A stretch of DNA of 64,000 nucleotides from Streptomyces chartreusis (GCF_008704715.1 NZ_CP023689.1:8804001-8868000); one strand, 5' to 3'. Counted from the first letter of the stretch, positions 35,857 to 44,534 are shown. Notes: a model not told the origin generated them from the sequence alone. Numbers and translations are program-made.

Positions 35857-35964
35857 CCCGGCTGCTCTCAGGCGAAGCCACGGTCAGAGCAGGGAGCTGC
35901 GTCACCTCCGGGCGAAAGTCGATTCGGCCCAGCCGGATCAATGCCGTACAGTTCTCCGTACCGA

Positions 35965-36038
35965 CGCGGGGTGGAGCAGCTCGGTAGCTCGCTGGGCTCA
36001 TAACCCAGAGGTCGCAGGTTCAAATCCTGTCCCCGCTA
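35965..36038 (+). tRNA. Initiator tRNA-fMet (CAT anticodon)
   Basis: 74 bases, no encoded CCA. Cloverleaf: acceptor CGCGGGG/CCCCGCT, D-arm GAGCAGCTCGGTAGCTC, anticodon stem CTGGG-CTCATAA-CCCAG, T-arm CAGGTTCAAATCCTG. The unpaired first acceptor position (C1 with T72) and three consecutive G-C pairs next to the anticodon loop are the identity features of the initiator species rather than elongator Met. Confidence 0.95.
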
Positions 36039-36046
36039 CTCACACA

Positions 36047-36074
36047 TGAAGGCCCGGTATGCACCGGGCCTTCA
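36047..36074 (+). terminator. Terminator after tRNA-fMet
   Basis: Perfect 12-base stem (TGAAGGCCCGGT / ACCGGGCCTTCA) with a 4-base loop, nine bases after the tRNA end. Confidence 0.9.
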
Positions 36075-36271
36075 TTGCGTCTACGTCAGGGCGAACCCGA
36101 TCCGGGCCGGACGCGAGGTCGTCACGACCGGGCAGGGCACGCTCATCGACCCGCAATGGGGCCGCGACACCCAGCTGTCACCCCTCCTCGCTGGCCTTAC
36201 TGATCTATGAGCTGGTGGGGCGCTTGGCGTCGGGAGGTACTCAGAGTCCCGCCGACCGCCGATCAGCCGGT

Positions 36272-37186
36272 TCAGCGATGCTTTCCCAGTTCCAGCGTCG
36301 CCTGTACTGGCAGATGGTCGCTCGGTAGCCGGCCATTCATTGCGAAGGTGTTGATTGCCGCCCAGTGTGTGGTCACCCCGGGGGTGGTGAGGATCCAGTC
36401 GATGCGCTGGCCACCGGGCTCCGGCGGTCGGAAGCCGTTGAACGTCCCATACAGGGGACCCCGTGCAGCCGCCGCGTCCCAGGTGTCCACGAGTCCGAGG
36501 GCCAGCATCGCGTCGTAGACCCGGTTGTCGTGTGCTGCGACGTTGAAGTCGCCGGTCACCACGACCGGCAAGGCGCTGTCGAACGCGGCGATCGTCTCGC
36601 CGATCAGCTCCACGGAACGCTCGCGCGCGTCCTGGCTCCGATGGTCCAGGTGGGTGTTGAGGACGTAGAACTCCCGCCCCTCGCGGGCGAGATCGCTGAA
36701 CCGGACCCACGTCACCACACGCGGCAGGTCCGCACCCCAGGTGTTGGAGGCGATCACGGACGGCGTGTCGGAGAGCCAGTAGTGGTCGAATTGGGCAGGC
36801 TTCAGGCGCTCGGTGTCGTAGAAGACTGCCACGAACTCGCTCTTTCTGCCGCCCATTCTGCCGATGCCGATCCAGTCGTAGTGCGGGCCGATGTCCTTCT
36901 CGATGCTGCGCAGCTGCCGGTAGCGACCCTCCTGAGTACCGATGACGTGGGGGCGCTCGCGGCGCAGCAAGTCCCGCATCACCGGGCGCCGCACGGCCCA
37001 GCGATTGCTGCCCGTGGCGTGGGCGACCTTCAGGTTGTACGTCATGACGCTCAGAGCCCCCGGCTGTTCGCCGGCCGAGGCGCGCGAGGTGGACCCGTCG
37101 GTGGCGAGCAGCGGTACGGACATGGACGTGGCCGCCGCCGCGGACTCTGGCCTCTCGAGGCGCGTGTCTCTTATGTCGTCCGGCAC
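36272..37186 (-). CDS. Endonuclease/exonuclease/phosphatase family protein
   Basis: 304 residues from GTG 37186 behind AGGAGG; the frame stays open further upstream without a start site. Exonuclease III/DNase I fold: 'LSVMTYNLKVAH', 'VIGTQEGRYRQL' (Glu metal ligand), 'FYVLNTHLDHRSQDAR', 'VVVTGDFNVAAHD', 'RIDWILTT' and 'LPSDHLPVQATLEL' (terminal His). Mg2+-dependent phosphodiesterases of this group act on DNA, phosphoinositides or similar. No signal peptide is obvious. Alone between the tRNA and IS debris. Confidence 0.87.
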   Translation of the reverse strand: MPDDIRDTRLERPESAAAATSMSVPLLATDGSTSRASAGEQPGALSVMTYNLKVAHATGSNRWAVRRPVMRDLLRRERPHVIGTQEGRYRQLRSIEKDIGPHYDWIGIGRMGGRKSEFVAVFYDTERLKPAQFDHYWLSDTPSVIASNTWGADLPRVVTWVRFSDLAREGREFYVLNTHLDHRSQDARERSVELIGETIAAFDSALPVVVTGDFNVAAHDNRVYDAMLALGLVDTWDAAAARGPLYGTFNGFRPPEPGGQRIDWILTTPGVTTHWAAINTFAMNGRLPSDHLPVQATLELGKHR

Positions 37187-37390
37187 ATGATCTCCTCCTC
37201 TTGGGAACCAGGATGCGGGCGTGTGCTGGACTACGGAAGAAGATGACCGCCTCGCTTGAAGGGATGCGTAGTCAGCCTTCCGCTGGAAAGCTCTCCGTTC
37301 TGCGCTGGTGCTGTGACCGCATAGGTTCGCCGGGTCGGGGTTGCAGCGGTTGGATGTGTGGTGACGTCCGATCCGACCGCTGGAGGCTCG

Positions 37391-37576
37391 GTGGCCGAGC
37401 CCGTCCGTGTGCGCAGACTGACCGACCAGGAGGGACAGAAGCTGCAGCAGATCGTGCGCCGGGGCAGCACCAGTTCGGTGCGTTACCGACGCGCGATGAT
37501 GCTGGTGGCCTCGGTCGGCGGGAAACGGGTGCCGGTCATCGCCCAGCTGGTCCAGGCCCACGAGGACACCGTCGAA
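37391..37576 (+). pseudogene. IS630-family transposase, N-terminal fragment
   Basis: From a GTG, 'AEPVRVRRLTDQEGQKLQQIVRRG', 'SVRYRRAMMLVAS' and 'VPVIAQLVQAHEDTV' match the HTH region of actinobacterial IS630-type transposases. The frame then degenerates; the DDE domain is absent. About 60 codons survive. Confidence 0.8.
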
Positions 37577-37694
37577 CCACCCCAACCACACCGATTGGCA
37601 TCCGCTGGGGCGGCAGGACCCGCTCTCGCCGCATGTTCAGGCAACCCGGCGAACGTTCTAGGTCAGCACCACCTCAGCCGCGGGTCTGTCTGGA

Positions 37695-38327
37695 CTACTT
37701 GACCAGCCGGAAGGCGGGGTGCCGGGCCCAGCCCCTCAGGAACTCCGCTGTTCCCAGCGCCATCCAGTCGTCGTCCGCGATCCCCGACACCCCGGGCAGG
37801 TCAGCGACGACCGGCGCCTGTCCGTCCAGCAGCTCGGCTTTGGCCACGCCTCCGATGACGTCCATGACAGCGGCGGTCAGCAGGGCCGTAGTCACGTGGT
37901 CGATCTCGCGATTGCAGCCGGCGCTGACGTTGACGGCATGGGTAGGCCTGAAGCCGAGGATGGCCTCCACCTCGGGTTCGTCCGCGTGCTCAGCCTCGAA
38001 GGTGCTCTCGTCGCCGACACCCGGCCCCATCAAATAGACCAGGAAGGGCCGACGCCAGTCCTCGCGCTGCGGATTGAATCCCACAAGTGCCGCGAGTTCC
38101 TTGTCCGCGGTGGCGTTGCCGAGGAGTGGAAGCGGGAACGGCTTTCGCCAGTGCTCCTCTCGGCTGTCCTCGATGCCCAGGCGCTCTGCGGGCACGTTGA
38201 CGTCGAAGAATCCGGGCCGCTTCTCGTCGAAGTGGGAGGACAGCCCCACCATCAACGCGCGGAACTCCCGCAGCGCAGCGGGGGAGAGCGGCTCCGCCAA
38301 CTCGATCACCAACGTCGGACCAGACAT
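37695..38327 (-). CDS. Hypothetical protein, DUF6368-like
   Basis: 210 residues. 'GPTLVIELAEPLSPAALREFRALM' opens an acidic soluble protein; 'ILGFRPTHAVNVSAGCNREIDH' is the most conserved-looking stretch. It resembles a Streptomyces family of unknown function (DUF6368, from memory). No membrane segment, no catalytic motif. Often such proteins occur beside toxin/immunity loci, but no toxin is next to it here. Confidence 0.7.
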   Translation of the reverse strand: MSGPTLVIELAEPLSPAALREFRALMVGLSSHFDEKRPGFFDVNVPAERLGIEDSREEHWRKPFPLPLLGNATADKELAALVGFNPQREDWRRPFLVYLMGPGVGDESTFEAEHADEPEVEAILGFRPTHAVNVSAGCNREIDHVTTALLTAAVMDVIGGVAKAELLDGQAPVVADLPGVSGIADDDWMALGTAEFLRGWARHPAFRLVK

Positions 38328-38500
38328 GCTGGGAGCCTAGTTTGATCGGCTCCGCGACCGCCCGAAATTCCTCCGACACCGAGTCCAGCCTGGCCGTGAG
38401 CCGACGTCGCCACGCCGGCGGACCAAAGCGGTCAGAGCACTAGCGGGGTCCTGGTCGCCGTAGCGTTGGCACGGCCGGCCCGGGGAAGGGAGCGGTGCCT

Positions 38501-38622
38501 GAAGGACCCGGCCGCCATGGCCGCGACCGCCGAGCGGATCGTGCAGGCCGCAGGCGGCGATCCCGCAGCCGGCCAGGTGACCGGCATCTCGACAGCGGGT
38601 GATTTGCCGCTCATGGGGTGAG
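38501..38622 (+). pseudogene. Rearranged fragment, partner of the 31.1-kb piece
   Basis: The plus strand reads 'CLKDPAAMAATAERIVQAAGGDPAAGQVTGISTAG' to 'LPLMG' and stop, tail to tail with the oxidoreductase and overlapping its last codons. The first 22 residues match the fragment at about 31050-31140, and the bases for 'GQVTGISTAG' recur at about 31158-31183. No start; origin unknown. Confidence 0.5.
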
Positions 38623-39591
38623 GACGATGCGGCCCTCGGTTGTGTGGTTCTCGAGTCGTTCATGTGCGGTTGCCGCGTCAGCCAAGGGGAGGATTTCGAT
38701 CTCGGTGTCGGCCAGTCCGCCCGCGACCGCCTTCAGCGCGGCCTCTGCGGCGGGCTGAACGGCCTCGGGGTGGGCCGGGACATAGCTGCCGGCGTTGAAG
38801 CCGGCGACGGTGATGTTGCCCTGCCAGATGCGGTTGCCGTCGATGCCGTGGTCCCAGTCGCCGCTGGCGTTCCCGACCAGCAGGAGACGTCCTGACGGTG
38901 CGAGCAGGTCCAGGCTGTGGGTACGGACGAGCCCGCCGACGGGGTCGACGATGACGTCGAACTTATCGCTGCCGAGCACGTCGGGCAGCTGCGCGGAGTC
39001 GACGATGGTGTCGTACGGCAACTTGCTCGCGGCCGCCGCGCCCATCCGCCCGGAACGGACCGTGCCTACCACCCGGGATGCGCCCAGCTGTCGGGCGATG
39101 CCGGGGAAGGCGGCGGCCAGCCCGCCAAGCGCGCCGTGGATGAGGACGCTTTCCCCTGCGGACATGCTGATGGCGCGGGTGAGCGCGATGTGGGCCATGA
39201 GCGCGTTGGGGACGGCGGCGACCGCTAGGGCGGGATCGATGTCGTAGTCCTGCGTCGACACGACCCGTGCCTGGTCGCTCACGTACAAGGACGCGTATCC
39301 GCCTGTCCCGTGGGCGGACAGCGACACCACCTTCTCGCCGACGGCGAAGCCGGTGACGCCCTCACCGAGTGCGCGCACGGTGCCGGCGACCTCAAGACCG
39401 GGAACATACGGCGGCTGCGGCAGCCCGGGGGCGTCCTTGAACAGGCCCTGTCGCAGGTAGACGTCGATGAGTCCGACGGCGGCATGGGTGACGTCGATCG
39501 CGATCTGGCCGGGCCCAGGGGTGGGATCCGGCAGATCGGTGACGGTGAGCACGCTCGGTGCGCCGAACTGGCTGGCTTGTACGGCCTTCAT
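38611..39591 (-). CDS. Zinc-independent quinone oxidoreductase (MDR superfamily)
   Basis: 326 residues from ATG 39591. Medium-chain dehydrogenase fold: 'MKAVQASQFGAPSVLTVTDLPDP', 'PPYVPGLEVAGTVRALGEGVTGFAVGEKV', and the cofactor loop 'VLIHGALGGLAAAF' in place of the usual AAGGVG. It lacks the Cys/His/Glu zinc ligands, as quinone oxidoreductases do. Reduces quinones or enones with NADPH. Divergent from a TetR gene with two operator copies between them, the usual layout for substrate-induced detoxification. Its sequence is the parent of the scrap at 31190-31375. Confidence 0.88.
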   Translation of the reverse strand: MKAVQASQFGAPSVLTVTDLPDPTPGPGQIAIDVTHAAVGLIDVYLRQGLFKDAPGLPQPPYVPGLEVAGTVRALGEGVTGFAVGEKVVSLSAHGTGGYASLYVSDQARVVSTQDYDIDPALAVAAVPNALMAHIALTRAISMSAGESVLIHGALGGLAAAFPGIARQLGASRVVGTVRSGRMGAAAASKLPYDTIVDSAQLPDVLGSDKFDVIVDPVGGLVRTHSLDLLAPSGRLLLVGNASGDWDHGIDGNRIWQGNITVAGFNAGSYVPAHPEAVQPAAEAALKAVAGGLADTEIEILPLADAATAHERLENHTTEGRIVLTP

Positions 39592-39608
39592 GGTGGTCCC
39601 TTTCAGAT

Positions 39609-39680
39609 TTAACGCACGTCGTGATGCGGTATCGCGACCGTACCACCGTGTCGTGGTTAGCGCATCTCGATGTGCGTTAA
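39609..39680. promoter_or_regulatory. Duplicated inverted TetR operator
   Basis: TTAACGCAC, a short middle, then GATGCG and TA occur at 39609-39631 reading right, and again at 39657-39680 reading left (19-20 of 23 positions shared). The second copy is itself an imperfect palindrome. Together they cover the whole intergenic region between the oxidoreductase (start 39591) and tetR (start 39690). Confidence 0.75.
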
Positions 39681-39689
39681 GCTTCCGGC

Positions 39690-40355
39690 ATGCACCAAAG
39701 GGCTCGGTCGGCGGAAGACAAGACGCGTCGCTCGGAAGATCTGCTGAAGGCGGCGGAAGCACTCGCGCTCGAACTCGGGGGCGTCCGGTACATCACGCTG
39801 GCGCCGGTCACCGAGCGGGCCGGGCTGCACCGCACCGGCGTACGGCGCTATTTCGCCAGTAAGGAGGAACTGCTCCTCGAACTGGCCGAACGGGGATGGG
39901 GGCAGTGGCGTGACGCGATCAAGGGTGAGGTCGCCGGTCGCACTGGGCTGGGGCCCGCACAGACCGCTGCGGTTGTCAGCGAGACCTTGGTCGCACTGCC
40001 GGTCTTCTGTGACCTGTTGACCCACGTCGCGCTGTACCTCGAAGGGGACGTCGACATCGAACGGGCCCGCCGGTACAAGACCAACGCCTTCGCCGCGCAC
40101 GACGAGATCGCCACCGCGTTGGATCACGCGAGCACCATGACGCTCGAGCAGATCGGCAATCTGCTGGCCGTGGCGATCACGCTGGCCTCCGGCTTCTGGC
40201 AGGTGGCCCATCCGACGCCCACCCTCGCGGCGCTGTACGAACAGGAGCCGCAGTGGGGTCATGTCGCGCTCGACTTCGCCCCGCGTCTCAACCGCGCGCT
40301 CAAAGCGTTCGCCATCGGATTCGCCGAGTCGATCACCCCGGGTGAAGGGGCCTAA
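39690..40355 (+). CDS. TetR-family regulator of the divergent oxidoreductase
   Basis: 221 residues. HTH about 18-62: 'RSEDLLKAAEALALELGGVRYITLAPVTERAGLHRTGVRRYFASKEEL'. The C-terminal half ('LLTHVALYLEGDVDIERARRYKTNAF') matches the common TetR ligand-binding group for aromatic or hydrophobic inducers. Probably represses itself and the divergent oxidoreductase through the duplicated operator. Confidence 0.88.
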   Translation: MHQRARSAEDKTRRSEDLLKAAEALALELGGVRYITLAPVTERAGLHRTGVRRYFASKEELLLELAERGWGQWRDAIKGEVAGRTGLGPAQTAAVVSETLVALPVFCDLLTHVALYLEGDVDIERARRYKTNAFAAHDEIATALDHASTMTLEQIGNLLAVAITLASGFWQVAHPTPTLAALYEQEPQWGHVALDFAPRLNRALKAFAIGFAESITPGEGA

Positions 40356-40393
40356 GGGCTGCTCCGTAAAAGATCTTCGGACGCCGGCGGTCG

Positions 40394-40870
40394 CTATCCC
40401 ATGACCGCACGAGCCGCGTCGAGGAATGCCAGCCGGTTGTGTTCCAGGTAGTCCCGCACGTTCTCGCCGTCGGGCAGCCCTTCCCACACGGTCCGGTTGA
40501 GGTCGAGGGAGTACGCGCGTGCCGAGTCGTGTACGGGCAGGGGGAATTGGATGCGGATTAGTCGCTCCGCGACCCACAGCCTGTTCATGACGTCCTGGGT
40601 CGTCAGGTGCCAGTCGTGGGTGTCGTCCCACTCGTCAGGCTGGCTGAACGCGGCGCGTTCGGCTTCGGCCCCCACCTCGATGAACCGCTCCAGCAACGCC
40701 AGCTGTTCCGCGCGCCTGGCTTCCGACAAGGTGATCTGCTGTCGTTGCTGTTCTGCGCGTTCTGCCGAGAGCTGAGTCTTGTGCTGGACGAGGTAGGACA
40801 ACAGACCGCCGAGGACAACGCCGCCCACGGATATGAGTGACACCCAGACCTGACCTGACATGGCGGTCAT
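40394..40870 (-). CDS. Membrane-anchored coiled-coil protein
   Basis: 158 residues. One N-terminal membrane segment (about 8-26, 'VSLISVGGVVLGGLLSYLV'), then a charged helix predicted to form a coiled coil ('KTQLSAERAEQQRQQITLSEARRAEQLALLERF') and a soluble helical domain. Function unknown. The layout (short TM, then coiled coil) recurs in the decayed gene at 48974-49571. Such proteins are common in Streptomyces accessory regions. Confidence 0.72.
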   Translation of the reverse strand: MTAMSGQVWVSLISVGGVVLGGLLSYLVQHKTQLSAERAEQQRQQITLSEARRAEQLALLERFIEVGAEAERAAFSQPDEWDDTHDWHLTTQDVMNRLWVAERLIRIQFPLPVHDSARAYSLDLNRTVWEGLPDGENVRDYLEHNRLAFLDAARAVMG

Positions 40871-40876
40871 CGTTTC

Positions 40877-41110
40877 ATGCTGTCGATCTTTGGGATGAGC
40901 CCGCGGCAGTTCGGCAAGCTGGTCACTGCGCTACAGCGCCAAGGGCGGACCCGGTCCGACAGGGCCGACTTTGGACCCTGCAGCTTGAAGGGTTCTGTGG
41001 CCGAGACGGCGGTTCCGCAAGGAAACCGTGCTGATCGTGGACGGAACCTTGGTGCTCACCCGTCATCACACGGTCGCCGAGCAGTCGAAGAACTACCGGT
41101 ATTCGACCCT
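40877..41110 (+). pseudogene. IS5-type transposase fragment
   Basis: One frame reads 'MSPRQFGKLVTALQRQG'; a second, about 60 bases later, reads 'RFRKETVLIVDGTLVLTRHHTVAEQSKNYRYST', the first-Asp block of the IS5 DDE domain ('VDGT'). The middle and the rest are missing. Several frame changes. Confidence 0.8.
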
Positions 41111-41124
41111 GCCCGGGCAGGAAG

Positions 41125-41748
41125 TCAGCCGAAGAGAATCTGCCGCAATATCCGGGTGAGGTGCTCGGTGAGTCGGTCCGGCGGCATCGAGGCGAGCGGT
41201 TCGGTGCGCGCGATATAGCGACTGAAGGCCACACCGATCATCTGCGCCCCCACCAACGCCACGCGCGTGTCCAAGTCGTCGCCCGGCACTGGGGATTCAC
41301 CGGGTGACAGGACGGAGCGGTAGACGACGGCACTGTGCTCCTGCATCGCCACAAGGAGATGGGCGGCTGCGCGTTCGTCGGACGCGGCACTGCGCAGAAG
41401 GGCGATCAGTGGGTCGTTGACGGCGTCGGTCTCCAAGCGCCGTACGAAGGCCGCGGCGATCCGGTCCGGCAGCGTCTCGGGGTCACCTGCCGCGACTTGC
41501 TCCAGGTCACGATTGCCCGGCACCGCCGCGAGGAAGAGCCGTTCCTTGGAGGCGAAGTGCCGTGTGATCAGGCCGTGTGTGACTCCGGCCCGGCGCGCGA
41601 TCTCCCGGAGCGTCGTACGCGCGTAGCCGCGCTCGGCGAAGGTGTGGCGGGCCGCCTCGATGATGGCCGCCCGGTGCCCCTCGGGATCCCGACGGCGCCT
41701 GCGTGGCGGCTCGTCAGCCGACTCGCTCGCCGGCTCTGCGTCGTTCAC
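41125..41748 (-). CDS. TetR-family regulator
   Basis: 207 residues. HTH about 25-70: 'AIIEAARHTFAERGYARTTLREIARRAGVTHGLITRHFASKERL'. The C-terminal half matches the TetR_C_17-type domain ('LLRSAASDERAAAHLLVAMQEH'). Divergent from the hemerythrin-SDR pair, with a clear palindrome between them. Confidence 0.88.
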   Translation of the reverse strand: MNDAEPASESADEPPRRRRRDPEGHRAAIIEAARHTFAERGYARTTLREIARRAGVTHGLITRHFASKERLFLAAVPGNRDLEQVAAGDPETLPDRIAAAFVRRLETDAVNDPLIALLRSAASDERAAAHLLVAMQEHSAVVYRSVLSPGESPVPGDDLDTRVALVGAQMIGVAFSRYIARTEPLASMPPDRLTEHLTRILRQILFG

Positions 41749-41810
41749 GGCGCCTCCTTCATGTGATCACTCTACGGCGCTGCGGCACGGCGCCCGTCGC
41801 CACTGCTACG

Positions 41811-41832
41811 TTAGTATCCATGTGGATATTAA
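41811..41832. promoter_or_regulatory. Palindromic operator of the hemerythrin-SDR pair
   Basis: TTAGTATCCA, TG, TGGATATTAA: a 10-base inverted repeat with one mismatch, 20 bases before the hemerythrin start and 63 bases before the divergent tetR start. Its A+T content stands out from its surroundings. Likely binding site of that TetR. Confidence 0.8.
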
Positions 41833-41852
41833 CGAGCGGGAGGGAGCCCGTT

Positions 41853-42548
41853 GTGAGCGTTGGGGAGCCTGTGGTGAGCGTTCAGGGGCCGGAATCCGCG
41901 GCGGTCGTCGAGACCCGGCTGCTGCACAAGATGCATCGGGCGGCTACGTCCTTGCTGGTGGAAGCGGCGCAGAAGTCTGCCGCGCCCTCCGCCGCGCTGG
42001 AGGAGTTGCGTGACTTCGTCGTTGCGGCGCTGCGGCACCATCACGAGAGCGAAGACGACGTGCTGTGGCCGCAGTTGACCGCCGCCGATCCCGCTGCCGC
42101 CACCGGACTGGCCGAGCTCGAAGCTGAGCACGACGCACTGGACGCGTCGCTGGACGCACTGGCCGCCGCTCCCGTGCGCGACGACGCCGGCCGGGTGCCG
42201 CTGATCTCCGCGGCCGTGGCCGTACGCGACCTGGTACACACCCACCTCGAACATGAGGAGCCGCTGCTCCTCCCTGCCCTTGAGGCGCACATGTCCGACG
42301 ACGCCTGGGCGCAGTTCTCCCGTGCGGTCATCGCCTCGGCCCCACCTGTGGGCGCGCACCTCAACATCGGCTTCTTCGAGCAGGTGGGCTCACCCGCCGA
42401 ACTCGCGGTGGTCACGGCGAATCTGCCACCGGCCGCCCTGGACCTCGTACCGGCCATGCGCGAGCAGGCCGAAGCCACCCTGAGAAGTCTGAAGGCCACC
42501 GAGCAGGATCTGAAGGCCACCGAGCAGGAAAGGACGGTCACCGCATGA
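41853..42548 (+). CDS. Hemerythrin-domain protein
   Basis: 231 residues from GTG 41853 behind GGGAGGGAG. HHE four-helix bundle: His ligands in 'LLHKMHRA', 'LRHHHESEDDVLWPQL', 'LEAEHDALDASL' and 'VHTHLEHEEPLLLPALE'. The di-iron centre binds O2 or NO or senses oxidants. A second helical stretch and a repetitive tail ('LKATEQDLKATEQE') follow. The stop overlaps the SDR start by four bases (ATGA), so both are made together under the divergent TetR. Confidence 0.87.
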   Translation: MSVGEPVVSVQGPESAAVVETRLLHKMHRAATSLLVEAAQKSAAPSAALEELRDFVVAALRHHHESEDDVLWPQLTAADPAAATGLAELEAEHDALDASLDALAAAPVRDDAGRVPLISAAVAVRDLVHTHLEHEEPLLLPALEAHMSDDAWAQFSRAVIASAPPVGAHLNIGFFEQVGSPAELAVVTANLPPAALDLVPAMREQAEATLRSLKATEQDLKATEQERTVTA

Positions 42549-43231
42549 CCAGCACCCTCATAGTCGGCGGAAGCGGCGGGCTGGGCAGCGTAATCGCCGA
42601 GCACTTCGCAAGCCGTGGCGACGACGTCATCGTCACCAGCAGGGACAAGGCGCGCGCCGAGGCCGTGGCCGCCCGGATCGGGGGCAGCACCCGCGGGCTG
42701 GCCCTCGACCTCGCCCACCCCGAAACGATCAGCGCCTCGCTGGCGGACGTGACGGAGGTGGACCACCTCGTGATCACCGCTGTCGGCCAAGCGGCAAACA
42801 CCCTGGCGCAGTTCAGCATCACGGATGCGGTTTCCGCCGTGACCATGAAACTCGTCGGCTACGCGGAGACCGTCCGTGTGCTGCACGACCGGTTCGCTCC
42901 GAACGCCTCCGTCGTACTCTTCGGCGGACTCGCCAAGGAGCGCCCCTACCCCGGCTCGACGATCGTCTCAACCTTCAACGCCGGGATCACGGGCCTGGTG
43001 CGGACACTTGCGGTGGAAATCGCGCCGCACCGCGTCAACGCCCTCCACCCTGGCCTGATCGGCGACAGCCCCAAGTGGCGCGACGTCCCCAACCCACCCC
43101 ACTCGGCGCAGACCCCGATCGGACGCCTGGTCACCATGGCCGAGATCGCCGACGCCACGGACTTCCTGCTCCGCAACACCGGTATCAACGCCCACGACCT
43201 GCACATCGACGGCGGCTTGCTGGCCACCTGA
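42545..43231 (+). CDS. Atypical SDR protein without the Tyr-Lys pair
   Basis: 228 residues. Cofactor loop 'LIVGGSGGLGSVIAEHF' and 'LALDLAHPETI' fit an SDR Rossmann fold, and the C-terminus 'NAHDLHIDGGLLAT' fits the family end. At the catalytic position the helix reads 'VSTFNAGITGLVRTLAVE', where YxxxK is expected before 'GLxRxLAxE'; neither Tyr nor Lys is there. Either it binds cofactor without classical catalysis or uses other residues. Translationally coupled to the hemerythrin gene. Confidence 0.83.
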   Translation: MTSTLIVGGSGGLGSVIAEHFASRGDDVIVTSRDKARAEAVAARIGGSTRGLALDLAHPETISASLADVTEVDHLVITAVGQAANTLAQFSITDAVSAVTMKLVGYAETVRVLHDRFAPNASVVLFGGLAKERPYPGSTIVSTFNAGITGLVRTLAVEIAPHRVNALHPGLIGDSPKWRDVPNPPHSAQTPIGRLVTMAEIADATDFLLRNTGINAHDLHIDGGLLAT

Positions 43232-43310
43232 GCCCACAGGGCGACCGCTGCTGAAGCGCGCGGGCCGGCTGCGCCGAGGACCCTCCTGCGCAGACACGGC
43301 CTACTGATCT

Positions 43311-43598
43311 CGCGCCAACCGCTCTTACGTGCGTAAACGCAATATCAAAGCGGTCATCTCGGAGGGGAAGGACCAGGTCGCCAATCGGAAGAAGTAGGGC
43401 TCCACGGGCGGTCGGCCCGTCAGCCCGGACGCCGATCTCTACAAGGAGCGGAACACTGTCGAGCGTCTGATCAACAAGCTGAAGGCCTGGCGGGGCAGCG
43501 CGACTCGAGATGACAAGACGCCCGAGAGCTACCTCGCCGGCCTCCACCTCCGTGCGTCGATGATCCGGATCAGCGATCGCCTGGGGGGACCTGGCTGA
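43311..43598 (+). pseudogene. IS5-family transposase, C-terminal fragment
   Basis: The frame reads 'RSYVRKRNIKAVISEGKDQVANRKK', in-frame TAG, 'GSTGGRPVSPDADLYKERNTVERLINKLKAWRGSATRDDK', ending 'LHLRASMIRISDRL'. This is the last third of the IS5 DDE domain (the Y-x2-R-N-x-V-E-R helix). The internal stop and missing N-terminus make it dead. Confidence 0.83.
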
Positions 43599-43618
43599 TC
43601 ACGACATCACACAGCCCC

Positions 43619-43634
43619 TAGGGCGTGTATCGAA
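43619..43634 (+). repeat. Direct repeat, copy 1 (TAGGGCGTGTATCGAA)
   Basis: Fifteen of 16 bases recur at 45019-45034 in the same orientation. The two copies flank the hydrolase/HxlR module exactly, and each sits beside an IS5-type fragment. May be insertion-sequence ends or marks of a past excision. Confidence 0.65.
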
Positions 43635-43652
43635 TGTCAGTCCCCGCCCCGG

Positions 43653-44504
43653 TCACGCTGCTTTCGCGTCCTCGCCGGCCAGGAATGGATGCAGCAGCGT
43701 GAGCAGGGCGCGCGGCCGGTGCAGCGGGATGATGTGGCCGCAGTCTTCGATGACGTGTCCGGTGAGATCGTCGGTGACCGGGCGGAGTTGGCGTTCCAGC
43801 GCAGCACCGACGGGCCGGGCGCCCAGCGCCATTGTTGGCACCGTCAGGCGGGCAGTGGCGACCGCCTGCTCGATCTGTACCGCGCTCTCGGGCAGGGCCC
43901 GGTAGTACGAGAACGCGCAGCTCAACGCCTGGCGGCCGGTGTATGCGCGGACGAAGGCGTCCCGGAGAGCGGGGCGTATTCCGGCGCCGAGCGTGCCGGC
44001 GCGCAGAAACCAGTCGACGTAGGCGGCCTCGTGGCCCTCCAGCACGGTCTCGGCCAGGCCCGGCGCGGCGGAATGGAATCCGAACCACCACGGCGGCCCG
44101 TCGGCTAGGAAGTCCTCGGCGCCGGGCAGCCTGCCCAGAACGGACTCCATGACGACCAGGCGCCGGACGAGACCGGGGCGGCGCAGGGCGAGGAGGAAGG
44201 CCGGCGCGGTGCCCGCGTCGATGCCCACCACCGCTGCCGAGGACACGCCGAGCGTGGTGAGAAGCGCCGCGGCGTCCTCGGCCAGGGTGCCCGCGTCGTA
44301 GCCGGAGGCGGCCCGGCTGCTGGCGCCGAACCCGCGCAGGTCCGGCGCGATGACGCGGTAGCGGCCGGACAGATCGGCCATGACGTCCGTCCACACCTCC
44401 CAGGTGTGCGGGAAGCCGTGCAGCAGCAGGACGGCTGGGCCCGATCCGGTGAGGGCGACATTCAGTTCGACACCGTTGGCGAGGACGCGTCGCAGCTCGG
44501 GCAC
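43653..44504 (-). CDS. Alpha/beta hydrolase with Asp nucleophile
   Basis: 283 residues. 'LLLHGFPHTWEVW' (HGFP), 'VIAPDLRGFG', nucleophile 'VVGIDAGTAPAFL' (Asp in place of Ser), base His in 'IEDCGHIIPLHRP'. Asp nucleophile and HGFP fit epoxide hydrolases or haloalkane/fluoroacetate dehalogenases. The acid is not obvious. Divergent from an HxlR regulator with a palindrome between them, so probably induced by a reactive small molecule. Confidence 0.85.
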   Translation of the reverse strand: MPELRRVLANGVELNVALTGSGPAVLLLHGFPHTWEVWTDVMADLSGRYRVIAPDLRGFGASSRAASGYDAGTLAEDAAALLTTLGVSSAAVVGIDAGTAPAFLLALRRPGLVRRLVVMESVLGRLPGAEDFLADGPPWWFGFHSAAPGLAETVLEGHEAAYVDWFLRAGTLGAGIRPALRDAFVRAYTGRQALSCAFSYYRALPESAVQIEQAVATARLTVPTMALGARPVGAALERQLRPVTDDLTGHVIEDCGHIIPLHRPRALLTLLHPFLAGEDAKAA

Positions 44505-44534
44505 GGAGGGGCTCCAGGTATGTGGTGAGTTATA

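Noticed and set aside
36075..36271. Short plus-strand frame after the tRNA terminator ('NPIRAGREVVTTGQG')
   Set aside because: Good local codon bias but no start, no family and only about 45 codons; not enough to call.
35965..37600. Integration site of a mobile element at the initiator tRNA
   Set aside because: No second copy of the tRNA 3' end and no integrase were seen downstream; the terminator is intact.
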